DNA from: Thermovibrio ammonificans HB-1
GTDB lineage: Bacteria; Aquificota; Aquificia; Desulfurobacteriales; Desulfurobacteriaceae
Assembly (NCBI RefSeq): GCF_000185805.1
Contig: NC_014926.1
Span: 328,418-392,417, forward strand
Direction: 5' to 3'
DNA length: 64,000 nt
In this document: piece by piece, positions 52,894 through 61,571 of the stretch
How the letters are laid out: every line of letters begins with the position of its first letter
Position numbering within the stretch: the first letter of the stretch is position 1
Notes under the pieces: generated by a model
What the model saw: only the letters and a program-made list of their open reading frames with translations
Told to the model about the DNA's origin: nothing
The model's database searches: none
Position numbers and translations under genes: made by a program

Positions 52894-54270
52894 ATGAAGG
52901 GGAAGCTCAGCAAGCTTCGCACAGGGCTGCTGGCGGTTACCTTCGCTGCAGCAGCAGTGATTGGTCTTAATACTACCGACGCCAGCGCAGCCCTGAGGTA
53001 CATCTCTAAGGAGTCCCAGGCGTGCCTCGGCTGTCACAAGGGCATGAACCCCGCTCTTGTTCAGCAGTGGGCTACCAGCAAGCACGCCGATGCCGGTGTT
53101 GGCTGTTACGAGTGTCACCAGGCCAACAAGGGCGACAAGGACGCCTTCCAGCACTTTGGCTTCACAATCTCCACAATCGTATCTCCTCTCGACTGTGGTA
53201 AGTGTCACCCCAAAGAGGAGAAAGAGGTTACCGAGTCCCACCACGCAAAAGCTGCCCAGTTCGTTGGTTCTCTTGACAACGTTCTCGGTAGGATTGTAGA
53301 GGGTGAGCCTCTCTTCAACCTCGGTTGTGCACAGTGTCACGGCCGTACAATCCCCGTTAAGAACGGCCTCCCGATTCTTGGACCGTGGCCCAACGAGGGT
53401 ATCGGAAGGGTTAACCCCGACGGCTCCAAGGGTAACTGTGCTGCTTGCCACTACAGGCACAGTTTCAGCCTCAAGCAGGTTCGTGAGCCCGGTACTTGTG
53501 GTAAGTGTCACCAGGGTCCCGACCACCCGCAAATCGAGATTTGGGAGCTCTCCAAGCACGGTATCGCTTACAAGGCTCACCTGTCTGAAATCGAGCAGAC
53601 CCTCGACAGGGCTAAGTGGGTTCTCGGTGAGGACTACTACCAGGCTCCCAACTGTGTAACTTGCCACATGGGAGCTTCTGTAACCGGTGCTAAGCCGACT
53701 CACGACGTAGGTGCAAGGCTCTCCTGGACACTCAGGCCGCCTATCTCCAAGCACAAGCCCAACTGGCAGGCTAAGCGTGCCGAGATGAAGAAGGTTTGTG
53801 CAGCTTGCCACCAGAAACTCTGGATAGATGGTTTCTACTACCAGTACGACCAGCTTGTTGAGCTCTACAACAACAAGTTTGCTAAGCCTGCCGCAGCCAT
53901 CATGAAGTTCCTCAGGCAGAACAAGCTCATCGACCCGATTCCGTTCAACCAGAAGATTGAGTGGGAGTACTTCCTCCTCTGGCACCACGAAGGTCGTAGG
54001 GCAAGGATGGGTGCTTCTATGATGGCTCCCGACTGGACCCACTGGCACGGTCTCTTTGAAGTTGCTTACAACTTCTACTTCAAGCTCCTCCCCGAAGCCG
54101 ACAAGATTGTTGCCGAGAAGGGCAACAGGCGTGTTAAGAGGGAGTGGGCTGAGTTCAAGAAGAAGCTCTTCTCCAACCCGTACCACAAGTGGTTCCACGA
54201 GTTCAACAAGGAAGAGCTCAGGAAGATTGCAGAGTTCTACGTCAAGCGTTACGGAGAGGCTGCTCAGTAA
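52894..54270 (+). CDS. Octaheme hydroxylamine oxidoreductase-like cytochrome c (probably reductive)
   Basis: This 458-aa exported protein has a signal peptide ending TTDASA. Eight CXXCH motifs begin near residues 44, 71, 101, 145, 182, 202, 254 and 302, in HAO-family order. After the last haem come the family blocks HHEGRRARMGASMM and PDWTHWHG. HAO enzymes with a cross-linked P460 haem carry, as I recall, a Tyr in that block (PDYTxWHG). Here it is Trp, pointing to a reductive enzyme that converts nitrite or hydroxylamine, as proposed for the epsilon-proteobacterial Hao proteins. Strong promoter upstream, terminator downstream. Role in ammonification is inferred. Confidence 0.9.
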   Translation: MKGKLSKLRTGLLAVTFAAAAVIGLNTTDASAALRYISKESQACLGCHKGMNPALVQQWATSKHADAGVGCYECHQANKGDKDAFQHFGFTISTIVSPLDCGKCHPKEEKEVTESHHAKAAQFVGSLDNVLGRIVEGEPLFNLGCAQCHGRTIPVKNGLPILGPWPNEGIGRVNPDGSKGNCAACHYRHSFSLKQVREPGTCGKCHQGPDHPQIEIWELSKHGIAYKAHLSEIEQTLDRAKWVLGEDYYQAPNCVTCHMGASVTGAKPTHDVGARLSWTLRPPISKHKPNWQAKRAEMKKVCAACHQKLWIDGFYYQYDQLVELYNNKFAKPAAAIMKFLRQNKLIDPIPFNQKIEWEYFLLWHHEGRRARMGASMMAPDWTHWHGLFEVAYNFYFKLLPEADKIVAEKGNRRVKREWAEFKKKLFSNPYHKWFHEFNKEELRKIAEFYVKRYGEAAQ

Positions 54271-54287
54271 GCCTTTATACTCTTTCT

Positions 54288-54312
54288 GGGAGGGCTTCGG
54301 CCCTCCCTTTTT
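54288..54312 (+). terminator. Terminator after hao
   Basis: GGGAGGGC-TTCG-GCCCTCCC followed by TTTTT, 17 bp after the hao stop. No clear promoter follows before the next gene, so partial read-through into the TPR-nap genes is likely. Confidence 0.9.
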
Positions 54313-54346
54313 AATTTCCCCCCTATACAACCTCTGGAGGTAAAAA

Positions 54347-55249
54347 TTGAAAAAGAAAATTCTCCTTCTGACCGCCGCTCTTTCCGTTTTTACAGCTTCC
54401 TCAGGTTTTGCAAAGCCCGCCTCCTTTGAAAAACAGATAGAGAAAAGGCTTCAGTGCCCTAAAGATTTCCTTCAGAATCCGCCCCTTTACTTCTACTGCA
54501 TTTATAGGGATTACCACAATCACAAGTACGACGACGGTATAAAAAAGATAAAACTGGCCCTTAAAGAGGTTGAGCCCATTTTAAAGGAAAATCCAAACAA
54601 GCCCATTCCGAATGCAAAACAGAAACTCGGAAGTCTTAAAGACCCCCGGGCCTTTAAAGTCGCCTCCGACCTTCACATGCTTTTGGGTATGTTCTACTAC
54701 AAGAAGGCAATGAACCTGAAAGATACTGCAACCTCTAAGGTGTTCCGTAAGTTCTACTCAAAACTTGAGAAAAAGGGCTTTAACTTCTTCCAGGTTAACG
54801 AGCTTATGACCCTTTACAGTATGAAGAAGCTCTTCCCCGAAAATATGACAAAAGAGCGAGAGAAGAAGTATCGGGAACTTTTAAAGAAAATGGGCCTTAA
54901 AGAGTCCGACCTTGATAGGCTTATGGAAGAGTCTCAAGCCGCGGCTGAGCGTGTAGATAAAGAGCGTCTTTCCCTCCTTCAGAAGGCGGTTCAGGAGCTT
55001 CAAACTGCCGTGAAGCTCGACCCGAACAACGCCGAGGCCTACTACCAGCTTGGTAACTTCTACAGCGGAGCCATGTCTGAAGATATGCCCGAGGCTTCTG
55101 AAGCCGCAGAAGAGGCCTACTACAAGGCGGCCCTTATACTGAAGAAGGAAGGGGATACTGCCGCCTACAAGGAGGTTGTTAAAAGGCTCAAGCTGATGAA
55201 CCCCAACTCTAAATACCTTAAACTGCTGGAGAAAAACGGCAATGCGTAA
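54347..55249 (+). CDS. Periplasmic TPR-repeat protein of the hao-nap cluster
   Basis: I do not recognise a named gene. TTG 54347 follows GGAGG and gives a 300-aa protein with a signal peptide (LLTAALSVFTASSGFA). The first half is a lysine-rich helical region with two cysteines (RLQCPKD; FYCIY). The second half has a TPR unit, LDPNNAEAYYQLGNFYSGAM, then EEAYYKAALILKKEGDTAAY. TPR proteins often assemble multiprotein complexes or assist cytochrome maturation. It overlaps the next lipoprotein gene by eight bases and sits between hao and napC, so a role in building or docking these haem enzymes is likely but unproven. Confidence 0.8.
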   Translation: MKKKILLLTAALSVFTASSGFAKPASFEKQIEKRLQCPKDFLQNPPLYFYCIYRDYHNHKYDDGIKKIKLALKEVEPILKENPNKPIPNAKQKLGSLKDPRAFKVASDLHMLLGMFYYKKAMNLKDTATSKVFRKFYSKLEKKGFNFFQVNELMTLYSMKKLFPENMTKEREKKYRELLKKMGLKESDLDRLMEESQAAAERVDKERLSLLQKAVQELQTAVKLDPNNAEAYYQLGNFYSGAMSEDMPEASEAAEEAYYKAALILKKEGDTAAYKEVVKRLKLMNPNSKYLKLLEKNGNA

Positions 55250-55751
55250 GTTTGTCGCTCTTGCCCTTACTGCGTTTGCGCTGGCTTCCTGTGCAACAAC
55301 CTCTCCAAAGAACGAAACCGCCAATAACTACCTTCCCCCTCCACCCCCTCAAACTCCCCTCGACAGAAAGCTTGCAGGTTCAATGCCTCAGGAACTCCCC
55401 CTTTCTGCTCCTGTGAATCCCAATTCATTGGATAAGTGTACGAGATACTTGCTCTTTACAGACCAGTACATTTCGGCTGCTGATTACCCGGAAGCTGAGG
55501 AAGAGTTACATAAGGCGGAGGCTTACTGCTCTCCTAACGACCCGAGGCTTAACTATATGAGAGCGGTTCTACTTGATAACGACGAAAAGTACAAGGAAGC
55601 TTACCACTACTACTACCTTGCGGCTAAAGGATATATAAAAGAGGGTAAACTTGACGAGGCGTTCAAGTGTTATTCTGGTATGGTGTCGATTAACCCTAAC
55701 GGCAAAGAAGTGAAGGAGCTGAAACACTATTTTGAAGACGAAGACTATTAG
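55242..55751 (+). CDS. TPR-like lipoprotein of the hao-nap cluster
   Basis: This 169-aa lipoprotein has signal and lipobox FALASCATT. A proline-rich linker (YLPPPPPQTPLDRKL) leads to helical repeats in TPR style: DQYISAADYPEAEEELHKAE, then YLAAKGYIKEGKLDEAFKCY. It is not a named family to me. It is coupled to the preceding TPR gene by an eight-base overlap and lies 81 bp before napC. The two may form a membrane-tethered pair in the periplasm. Confidence 0.78.
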   Translation: MRKFVALALTAFALASCATTSPKNETANNYLPPPPPQTPLDRKLAGSMPQELPLSAPVNPNSLDKCTRYLLFTDQYISAADYPEAEEELHKAEAYCSPNDPRLNYMRAVLLDNDEKYKEAYHYYYLAAKGYIKEGKLDEAFKCYSGMVSINPNGKEVKELKHYFEDEDY

Positions 55752-55832
55752 TGATTTCTTTAAAACTACAAAACTATGGTAAAATTGTTGCCTGAAATAA
55801 GGAAGTTTTAATATTAGGGTTAGGAGGTAGAG

Positions 55833-56396
55833 GTGGCGGAGAAGAAGGCCTTTGTAGTAGGTGCCATTGTCGGAGCTGTTGTTGCAGGCGTTGGTGCCCT
55901 TATAGCGGCCCAGATGATAGAGGAGACCTCAACGCCTGAGTTCTGTAGCTCCTGTCACGAGATGAAGCCCATGTACGAGACCTGGAAGACCGGACCCCAC
56001 GGTCCCCTCGGGAACAAGAGGGGGGCAATAAGGGCTGCGTGTACCCAGTGTCACCTGCCCCACGGAAATGTTGTAACATATCTTGTAACTAAGGGTATGT
56101 CCGGAACGAGAGACTTCATCGGTCACATCTTCCACGGAGGCTGGGTTAACGACCCGGAACACTGGATAGAGAAGAGACAGGAGCGTGAGCGTTACGTATT
56201 CGTGTCTAACTGTGAGCACTGCCATGTGGCACTGCCGGACAACATCATGCACGAAAAGCTTAAGGCCGGCGAGATTAAGGGCGACTGCCTTACCTGCCAC
56301 TGGTATGTCGGCCACGGATTTGACTTAGAGCAGAAGTTGAAGGAATATTTTAGTAAGAAGGGAGAGAGTGAAACCACTGGAGAGGCTCACGAGTAG
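55833..56396 (+). CDS. napC: NapC/NirT-type tetraheme quinol dehydrogenase
   Basis: This membrane-anchored tetrahaem cytochrome takes electrons from menaquinol. GTG 55833 follows AGGAGG. Residues 6-28 form the single anchor helix. Four CXXCH motifs begin at about 38, 70, 127 and 152. The N-terminal TPEFCSSCHEMKP is the NapC/NrfH signature. At 187 aa it is of normal NapC length. It is upstream of napM and napA, fitting the order napCMADGH. Confidence 0.93.
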   Translation: MAEKKAFVVGAIVGAVVAGVGALIAAQMIEETSTPEFCSSCHEMKPMYETWKTGPHGPLGNKRGAIRAACTQCHLPHGNVVTYLVTKGMSGTRDFIGHIFHGGWVNDPEHWIEKRQERERYVFVSNCEHCHVALPDNIMHEKLKAGEIKGDCLTCHWYVGHGFDLEQKLKEYFSKKGESETTGEAHE

Positions 56397-56423
56397 AACT
56401 GAAATAAAACGGGGAGGTGCAAA

Positions 56424-56840
56424 GTGAAGGTAAAGACCCTAGCACTACTGGCAGGCCTGATGGTGGCAGGCTCAGGTCTTGCCATGGCAGACCAGCACCC
56501 GGTTCCACCGAGCGTTATAGCCAAGCTTCCGCCTCAGCAGCAGCAGTGTAGGGTGTGCCACGAGAAGGTAACCCCGAAGGTTTACCAGCAGTGGGCACAC
56601 TCCAAGCACGCCATAGCTAACGTAAGGTGTTTCCAGTGCCACGGAACTTTCAGCGACTTCCACAAAGTTCCGCCCATTACCAAGTGTATGGCTTGCCACT
56701 ACCAGGAAGTGGTGACCATGCAGGAGAAAGCGCCTAACTTTAAATGTTGGACCTGCCACACACCGCACGTGTTTGAGTTCCACGGTAACGGCGTTAAGAA
56801 CATCAAGAACGCCAAAGAGTTTAACCCGGCTCAGTACTAA
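56424..56840 (+). CDS. napM: Periplasmic tetraheme cytochrome NapM
   Basis: This 138-aa exported cytochrome (signal ends GLAMA) has CXXCH motifs near residues 42, 69, 88 and 108. It takes the place of NapB as electron donor to NapA in clusters of this kind. The motif set CRVCHEKVT, CFQCHGTF, CMACHYQE and CWTCHTPH, each near a distal His, suggests bis-His hemes. GTG 56424 follows GGAGG. napA begins 17 bp after the stop. Confidence 0.9.
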   Translation: MKVKTLALLAGLMVAGSGLAMADQHPVPPSVIAKLPPQQQQCRVCHEKVTPKVYQQWAHSKHAIANVRCFQCHGTFSDFHKVPPITKCMACHYQEVVTMQEKAPNFKCWTCHTPHVFEFHGNGVKNIKNAKEFNPAQY

Positions 56841-56857
56841 ATCTTAAGGAGGGTACG

Positions 56858-59506
56858 ATGGGAATTGGAAGGAGAGACTTCCTCAAAAAGAGTGCTGCTC
56901 TAACGGCAGCTTCTCTTGTTGGGGTTAACCTAAAGATAAAGGCAGACCAGCTTCCCACCTTTGAAGAGGCCAAGGCCGAAGAAAACCTTATGAGAATTCC
57001 CGAGGAGGTTAAGAAGTCTCCTGCTTACAAGAAAGAGGGAGGTTACACCTGGGTAAGGGGTGTTTGCCGTTTCTGCGGAACCGGGTGTAAGGTATGGCTC
57101 GGTTTCAGGAACGGAAAACCTGCAGTAATCCGCGGTGAGCGCCACTCCCAGATTAACTTCGGCTTCCTCTGCATGAAGGGAATGCTCTTTTACAAGCTCT
57201 TCAGGCACCCCGACAGGCTTACCCAGCCCCTCTACAGGAAGAGCAAGAAGGAGCCCTTCAGGCCTATTTCCTGGGAAGAGGCTTACAACATCATTGCCGA
57301 CGAGATGATTAAAGCTATGAAGAAGGGAGAGTGGACTCCCTTCGGTTGGTCCGGCATTGCCTACTACGGTTCCGGTCAGGCCCTTACGGAAGAGACCTAC
57401 CTTTTCCAGAAGCTCTTCAGGTGCATCGGAACCAACCAGGTAGAGGGTAACCCCAGGCTCTGTATGGCATCTGCGGTTGGTGGTTACCTTACATCTTTCG
57501 GAACAGACGAGCCTGCAGGTGGTTATGCAGACCTCGACAAGGCTCAAACCGTCTTCATCATAGGTTCCAACACTGCAGAGTGTCACCCGATTCTCTACCG
57601 CCGTATTATGCACAACAAGCTTGCAAGGCCCAACGAGTACATGGTAATTAACGTAGACCCGAGGATTTCTCCCACCTCTAAGATTGCAGATATCCACATG
57701 CAGTTTAAGCCCGGAACAGACCTCGCCCTTCTCAACGCTATAGCCCATGTAATCGTTAACGAGGGCCTCTACGATAAGGAGTTCGTGAACAAGTACTGTG
57801 CTTTCCACATCTACACCAAAGGAAAGGACAAAGTTCCCCTTATCGGTCACCAGGTATCCTTCGAGGAGTACAAGCGTTTCCTCCAGAAGTACACGCCCGA
57901 GTACGCTGCTCAAATCTGCGGCGGGAACATCACTCCCGAGATGATTAGAAAGGTTGCAAGGCGCTTTGCAACCACAAGAACGGTTTCCATATGGACAATG
58001 GGTCTCAACCAGAGGACCCGCGGTGTATGGGCAAACAACCTGGTAACCAACCTCCACCTCCTTACAGGTAACATCTGCAAGGACGGTGCAGACGCCCTCT
58101 CCCTTACTGGTCAGCCCAACGCCTGTGGTGGTGTTCGTGAAGGTGGCGGTCTGTGTCACATCCTTCCCGGTCACAGGTTTGTTAAGAGTGCCCACGACAG
58201 GCATCAGCTTGAGAGAATCTGGGGCGTTCCTCAGGGAACCATTCCTCCCAAGCCCGGTTACCACACTGTAAAGATGTTCTCTGCTTGCTCCTACACCGAG
58301 GAGGACAGGAAGAGGTTCCCCGGCCTCAAGAAGATTTATTTCATGTGGATAGAGGAGACCAACCCGCTGCAGTCTCTCCCCAACCTTAGGAGGTTCCGTG
58401 AAGCCTTCCGTAACAGGGAAGACCTCTTCGTTGTTGTAAACGACATCTTCCCCACAAGGACAACCGAGTTTGCAAACCTCATTCTTCCAACACCGTTCCA
58501 CTTTGAAAAGACAGGTGTTTACGGATGTACCGAGCGCCGTTCTCAGCTGACACCTGTTGCCGTTAAAGCTCCCGGACAGTGTAAGCCCGAGCTTCAAATC
58601 ATCGTTGAGTTTGCTCAGGTTCTTGCCAAGAAGCTCAGGCGTGAGCGTGACCCGAGGATGAGGCAGCGTGCCCACACCGTTTACCAGTGTGTAGCTCCGT
58701 TTATAGAGGCTGCCAAGCGTGACCCCTGGTGGGAGCTTGCTAAAGAGGTTTGGAGTGAATACGCCGGTAGGGTTACGAAGGGGCAGGACAACGACCTCTC
58801 CGGAGCCACCTACGAAGTTCTCCTTGCAAGGCCCGACGGCGTTCAGTGGCCTGCACCTACAGTTGAGATTGCAATGAAGGGCGGAACTCTCAGAAGGTTC
58901 GTTGTTGGTAAAGACCCGCTTGCTACCAAGTTTGCCAAGGAGTGGGGTCTCACCGACTGGAAGGTTGTTGACTACGGCCACCTCCACAAGGACCATAAGT
59001 TCTGGATTTGGCTCAGGCCTTACAAAGGTCCTGCCGAGCCTCCAGATGCCGAATACCCGTTCTACCTCTCTACAGGCCGTGTTATCGACATGTGGCATAC
59101 CGCTACAATGACCGGCCGTATCCCCGAGCTTGCAAACGACTACCCCTACGCTTGGGTAGAGGTTAACCCGAAGGATGCTCAGCGTCTCGGCATTAATCCC
59201 GGCGACCTCGTTCTCATCGAGACCCGTCGCGGTAAGAACATCATTCCCGCCCGCATCTCTACCGACGAAGGCCCGATGGAGGGTATGGTCTTCGTTTACT
59301 GGTACGACCAGGAGAAGCACAGGATGATTAACTACTGTACCATTGATGCGTTCGATCCCGGCTCTAAGCAGCCCGAGTTCAAGATTTGTGCTTGCCGCAT
59401 TAAGAAGTATGCTCCTGCTCAACCCCTCAAGCAGTACCTTGTTAAGCTTGAGAAGGTTAGGGGCGGATACCTCCACAACGCCGAGCTTGACCCGAACGAG
59501 GTTTAA
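56858..59506 (+). CDS. napA: Periplasmic nitrate reductase catalytic subunit NapA
   Basis: This 882-aa molybdo-bis-MGD enzyme reduces nitrate to nitrite in the periplasm. The Tat signal is RRDFLKKSAALTAASLVG. The [4Fe-4S] cysteines are near 70, 73, 77 and 105 (CRFCGTGC; FLCMKG). The Mo ligand is Cys near 202 in NPRLCMASAVGG, so it is a Cys and not a selenocysteine enzyme. The family block NTAECHPILYRRI lies further on. Start ATG 56858 follows AAGGAGG. A terminator hairpin just downstream could lower expression of napDGH relative to napA. Confidence 0.97.
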   Translation: MGIGRRDFLKKSAALTAASLVGVNLKIKADQLPTFEEAKAEENLMRIPEEVKKSPAYKKEGGYTWVRGVCRFCGTGCKVWLGFRNGKPAVIRGERHSQINFGFLCMKGMLFYKLFRHPDRLTQPLYRKSKKEPFRPISWEEAYNIIADEMIKAMKKGEWTPFGWSGIAYYGSGQALTEETYLFQKLFRCIGTNQVEGNPRLCMASAVGGYLTSFGTDEPAGGYADLDKAQTVFIIGSNTAECHPILYRRIMHNKLARPNEYMVINVDPRISPTSKIADIHMQFKPGTDLALLNAIAHVIVNEGLYDKEFVNKYCAFHIYTKGKDKVPLIGHQVSFEEYKRFLQKYTPEYAAQICGGNITPEMIRKVARRFATTRTVSIWTMGLNQRTRGVWANNLVTNLHLLTGNICKDGADALSLTGQPNACGGVREGGGLCHILPGHRFVKSAHDRHQLERIWGVPQGTIPPKPGYHTVKMFSACSYTEEDRKRFPGLKKIYFMWIEETNPLQSLPNLRRFREAFRNREDLFVVVNDIFPTRTTEFANLILPTPFHFEKTGVYGCTERRSQLTPVAVKAPGQCKPELQIIVEFAQVLAKKLRRERDPRMRQRAHTVYQCVAPFIEAAKRDPWWELAKEVWSEYAGRVTKGQDNDLSGATYEVLLARPDGVQWPAPTVEIAMKGGTLRRFVVGKDPLATKFAKEWGLTDWKVVDYGHLHKDHKFWIWLRPYKGPAEPPDAEYPFYLSTGRVIDMWHTATMTGRIPELANDYPYAWVEVNPKDAQRLGINPGDLVLIETRRGKNIIPARISTDEGPMEGMVFVYWYDQEKHRMINYCTIDAFDPGSKQPEFKICACRIKKYAPAQPLKQYLVKLEKVRGGYLHNAELDPNEV

Positions 59507-59517
59507 TGGACACTTTG

Positions 59518-59543
59518 GCGGGGGCTCTGCCCCCGCTTTTCTT
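59518..59543 (+). terminator. Intra-cluster terminator between napA and napD
   Basis: GCGGGGGC-TCT-GCCCCCGC is followed by TTTTCTT, 11 bp after the napA stop. A TATAAT at 59570-59575 without a well-spaced -35 precedes napD. Confidence 0.88.
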
Positions 59544-59593
59544 ATTCCCTTTTGATTCAATTTCCCGAATATAATAAAACAGCGAGGTGATGT

Positions 59594-59959
59594 ATGCCCA
59601 TAGTCAGTTGCGTTGTTACCGCAGAGCCCGATAAGGGGTTTCAGGTTGAGAGGGCGTTACTTGACATTCCCGGTGTGGAAGTTTACGGCGGAGAACTAAA
59701 GGAGAAAGATAATGCATACTACATAATAGTTGTTTTGGATGCTGAACGATATGAAGAACTTGAGGAAATTGAAAAGAAGATAAAAGAGATAGACGGCGTT
59801 TTACAGTTAGCTGTTGTTGAAGCTTACTTCCTCGATGAGTTTGAAAAGATAGAGAGGGGAGAGCTGCACCCCGGTAACCCGTTCCACGGCCTAAAAAGGG
59901 CGGAAAAGAAGGCGGAGAAGATGTGGTTTGGAGAAGACGATGAAGGAGAAGAGAACTAA
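59594..59959 (+). CDS. napD: NapD chaperone
   Basis: NapD binds the Tat signal of NapA and proofreads its maturation. The N-terminal ferredoxin-like domain has PIVSCVVTAEPDKGFQVERA and IPGVEVYGGELKEKDNAYYI. At 121 aa it is longer than E. coli NapD (about 87 aa), with a Lys/Glu-rich tail after residue 95. The napG ATG at 59940 lies inside its 3' end (20-bp overlap). Confidence 0.85.
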   Translation: MPIVSCVVTAEPDKGFQVERALLDIPGVEVYGGELKEKDNAYYIIVVLDAERYEELEEIEKKIKEIDGVLQLAVVEAYFLDEFEKIERGELHPGNPFHGLKRAEKKAEKMWFGEDDEGEEN

Positions 59960-60614
59960 CAGAAGGGAATTTCTAAAAGTTACCCTCGGTGCCTTTATGG
60001 CCGGAACTCTCTTTAACTCCTGCGACCTTTCAAGGTTGAAAAACCCGAAAACGATGATTAAATCGCCGATAGGCCCCAACATCCTAAGGCCTCCCGGTGC
60101 CGTATCTGAAGAACACTTTGCCCAAAAGTGTATAAGGTGCGGTAGGTGCGGAGAGGTCTGTCCTTACCACTGCATTAAGTACTTTGACGTTAAAGAGGCC
60201 GGTGTTTTCTCCGGAACCCCTTACGTTGCCGTTCTTGAAAAGCCCTGCTACCTCTGTATGAAGTGTGTTTACGTCTGTCCTACCGGCTCCCTTGTTCCCT
60301 GCGCCAAGGAAGATGTTCGTATGGGAGTTGCGGTTATCAACAGGGAGATTTGCGTAACGTGGCAGCAGGATAAAACCGGGCTTATGTGTAAAACCTGCTT
60401 TAGCGTCTGTCCCTTCTCCGGGGTTGCAATTAAAATCGATCACGACTTCAGGCCTTACATAGTAGAGGAGTACTGTACCGGCTGCGGAATCTGCGCCTAC
60501 TCCTGCATTGCCGATACCTGGCCCGAAAACCACGGTAAAAAGGCAATCACCATAATGCCTATTAAGTGGAAGAAGATTAAGGAAATCAAGCTCTCCGATA
60601 TTAAAAAGGCGTAG
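59940..60614 (+). CDS. napG: NapG ferredoxin-type quinol dehydrogenase subunit
   Basis: This 224-aa periplasmic iron-sulfur protein works with NapH in moving electrons from quinol to the nitrate reductase. ATG 59940 follows GGAGA; a TTG four codons earlier lies over that site. A Tat signal (TNRREFLKVTLGAFMAGTLF) starts the protein. Four cluster motifs follow: CIRCGRCGEVCP, CYLCMKCVYVCP, MCKTCFSVCP and CTGCGICAYSC. It overlaps napD and lies 11 bp before napH. Confidence 0.93.
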   Translation: MKEKRTNRREFLKVTLGAFMAGTLFNSCDLSRLKNPKTMIKSPIGPNILRPPGAVSEEHFAQKCIRCGRCGEVCPYHCIKYFDVKEAGVFSGTPYVAVLEKPCYLCMKCVYVCPTGSLVPCAKEDVRMGVAVINREICVTWQQDKTGLMCKTCFSVCPFSGVAIKIDHDFRPYIVEEYCTGCGICAYSCIADTWPENHGKKAITIMPIKWKKIKEIKLSDIKKA

Positions 60615-60625
60615 CGGGGTGGACT

Positions 60626-61489
60626 GTGGCAAAGAAACCTTTCTTTAAACGGATAACCCTCTGGCGCTACCTGTTTCTTCTGGTCTGTTTCGTTACTGTT
60701 GTGGGAAACCCGTTCCTGAACTACAAGTGGGATATTAACTTCGTTCAGGGTTGGTTTCAGTCCCTCGGGGTGGGCAACCTGTGGGTTGTTTCCCCTCTGG
60801 AAGGTGTAGAGTCAATCCTTACGGCCAAGGCCTTTTACATGCCCTCTCTCGTGGGAATGGTTATTCCGGTTGCCCTTGCTTTTCTGATGGGTAGGGTTTT
60901 CTGTAGCTGGATGTGTCCTGTTGAGTTCCTCTCTATGCTTACCGACAAGGTACTCGGCCTCGTTCCCAAGTGGGGAAGGAAGCTGAAGTACAGGCCCGAC
61001 CTTCTGCGCCTTGCCAAGAGGACCCTCTGGTTTGCCCTCATAGCGGAGCTCCTGGTTACTATGATTATCGGCTACCCGATGTTTGTGTGGTGGTCTCCGC
61101 CGGGTCTGATAGGTAGGGAGACTATGTTTTACGTTTTCTACAAGCACATTACCGTTGAGGTTTGGATAGTTGTTGTTGTTCTGCTGATGAACCTGTTTAC
61201 CAGGCGCTTTTTCTGCAGGTACCTGTGTCCCCTCGGGGCTACTTTGGCCCTTATAGGCAAGTGGCGTCAGCTCGTTATCAGGTACGACGCCTCAAGGTGT
61301 GTAGGGTGTAAGGTGTGTGATTCCCGCTGTCCGATGGGGATTAAGCCCAGTGTAGGCGAGAGCCAGAGCGTTTACTGCTGGAACTGTGCTGAATGTGTGG
61401 ACTCCTGCCCCACAAACGCCCTCAACTTCGTCTGGAGGGACGACGGTATTGTGAGGGTGAAGGTGGCCCCTCAGCAGGCCGGGAAGTAG
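60626..61489 (+). CDS. napH: NapH membrane quinol oxidase subunit
   Basis: NapH is the membrane partner of NapG. The 287-aa protein has four membrane helices, the cytoplasmic-facing CxxxCP motifs MGRVFCSWMCPVEF and FFCRYLCPLGATLALIG, and two C-terminal [4Fe-4S] motifs (CVGCKVCDSRCP; CWNCAECVDSCP). GTG 60626 is the start. The gene ends the napCMADGH series; a promoter and a small cytochrome follow. Confidence 0.93.
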   Translation: MAKKPFFKRITLWRYLFLLVCFVTVVGNPFLNYKWDINFVQGWFQSLGVGNLWVVSPLEGVESILTAKAFYMPSLVGMVIPVALAFLMGRVFCSWMCPVEFLSMLTDKVLGLVPKWGRKLKYRPDLLRLAKRTLWFALIAELLVTMIIGYPMFVWWSPPGLIGRETMFYVFYKHITVEVWIVVVVLLMNLFTRRFFCRYLCPLGATLALIGKWRQLVIRYDASRCVGCKVCDSRCPMGIKPSVGESQSVYCWNCAECVDSCPTNALNFVWRDDGIVRVKVAPQQAGK

Positions 61490-61508
61490 GATTAATTTTT
61501 TATAATCT

Positions 61509-61537
61509 TTGACAGTTCTACACAATTTCCATAAATT
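61509..61537 (+). promoter_or_regulatory. Promoter of the monohaem cytochrome gene
   Basis: TTGACA (61509-61514), a 17-base spacer and TAAATT (61532-61537), 34 bp before the ATG and just after napH. It has the same -10 sequence as the rplM promoter. Confidence 0.7.
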
Positions 61538-61571
61538 AAGAGCTGCTAAACTACCGTTAAGGAGGAAGAGG

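Noticed and set aside
52879-54330. Long minus-strand frame opposite the octaheme hao gene
   Set aside because: The plus strand carries eight CXXCH motifs and a signal peptide. The antisense frame has no recognisable domain.
56930-59560. An open frame of 876 codons on the minus strand opposite napA
   Set aside because: It is the complement of a fully recognised NapA. Its translation has no motif and low-complexity composition; codon bias of napA leaves the opposite strand without stops.
59552-59575. TTGATT and TATAAT as a napD promoter
   Set aside because: The spacer is only 12 bases, too short for sigma-70; only the -10 box remains as a weak hint.
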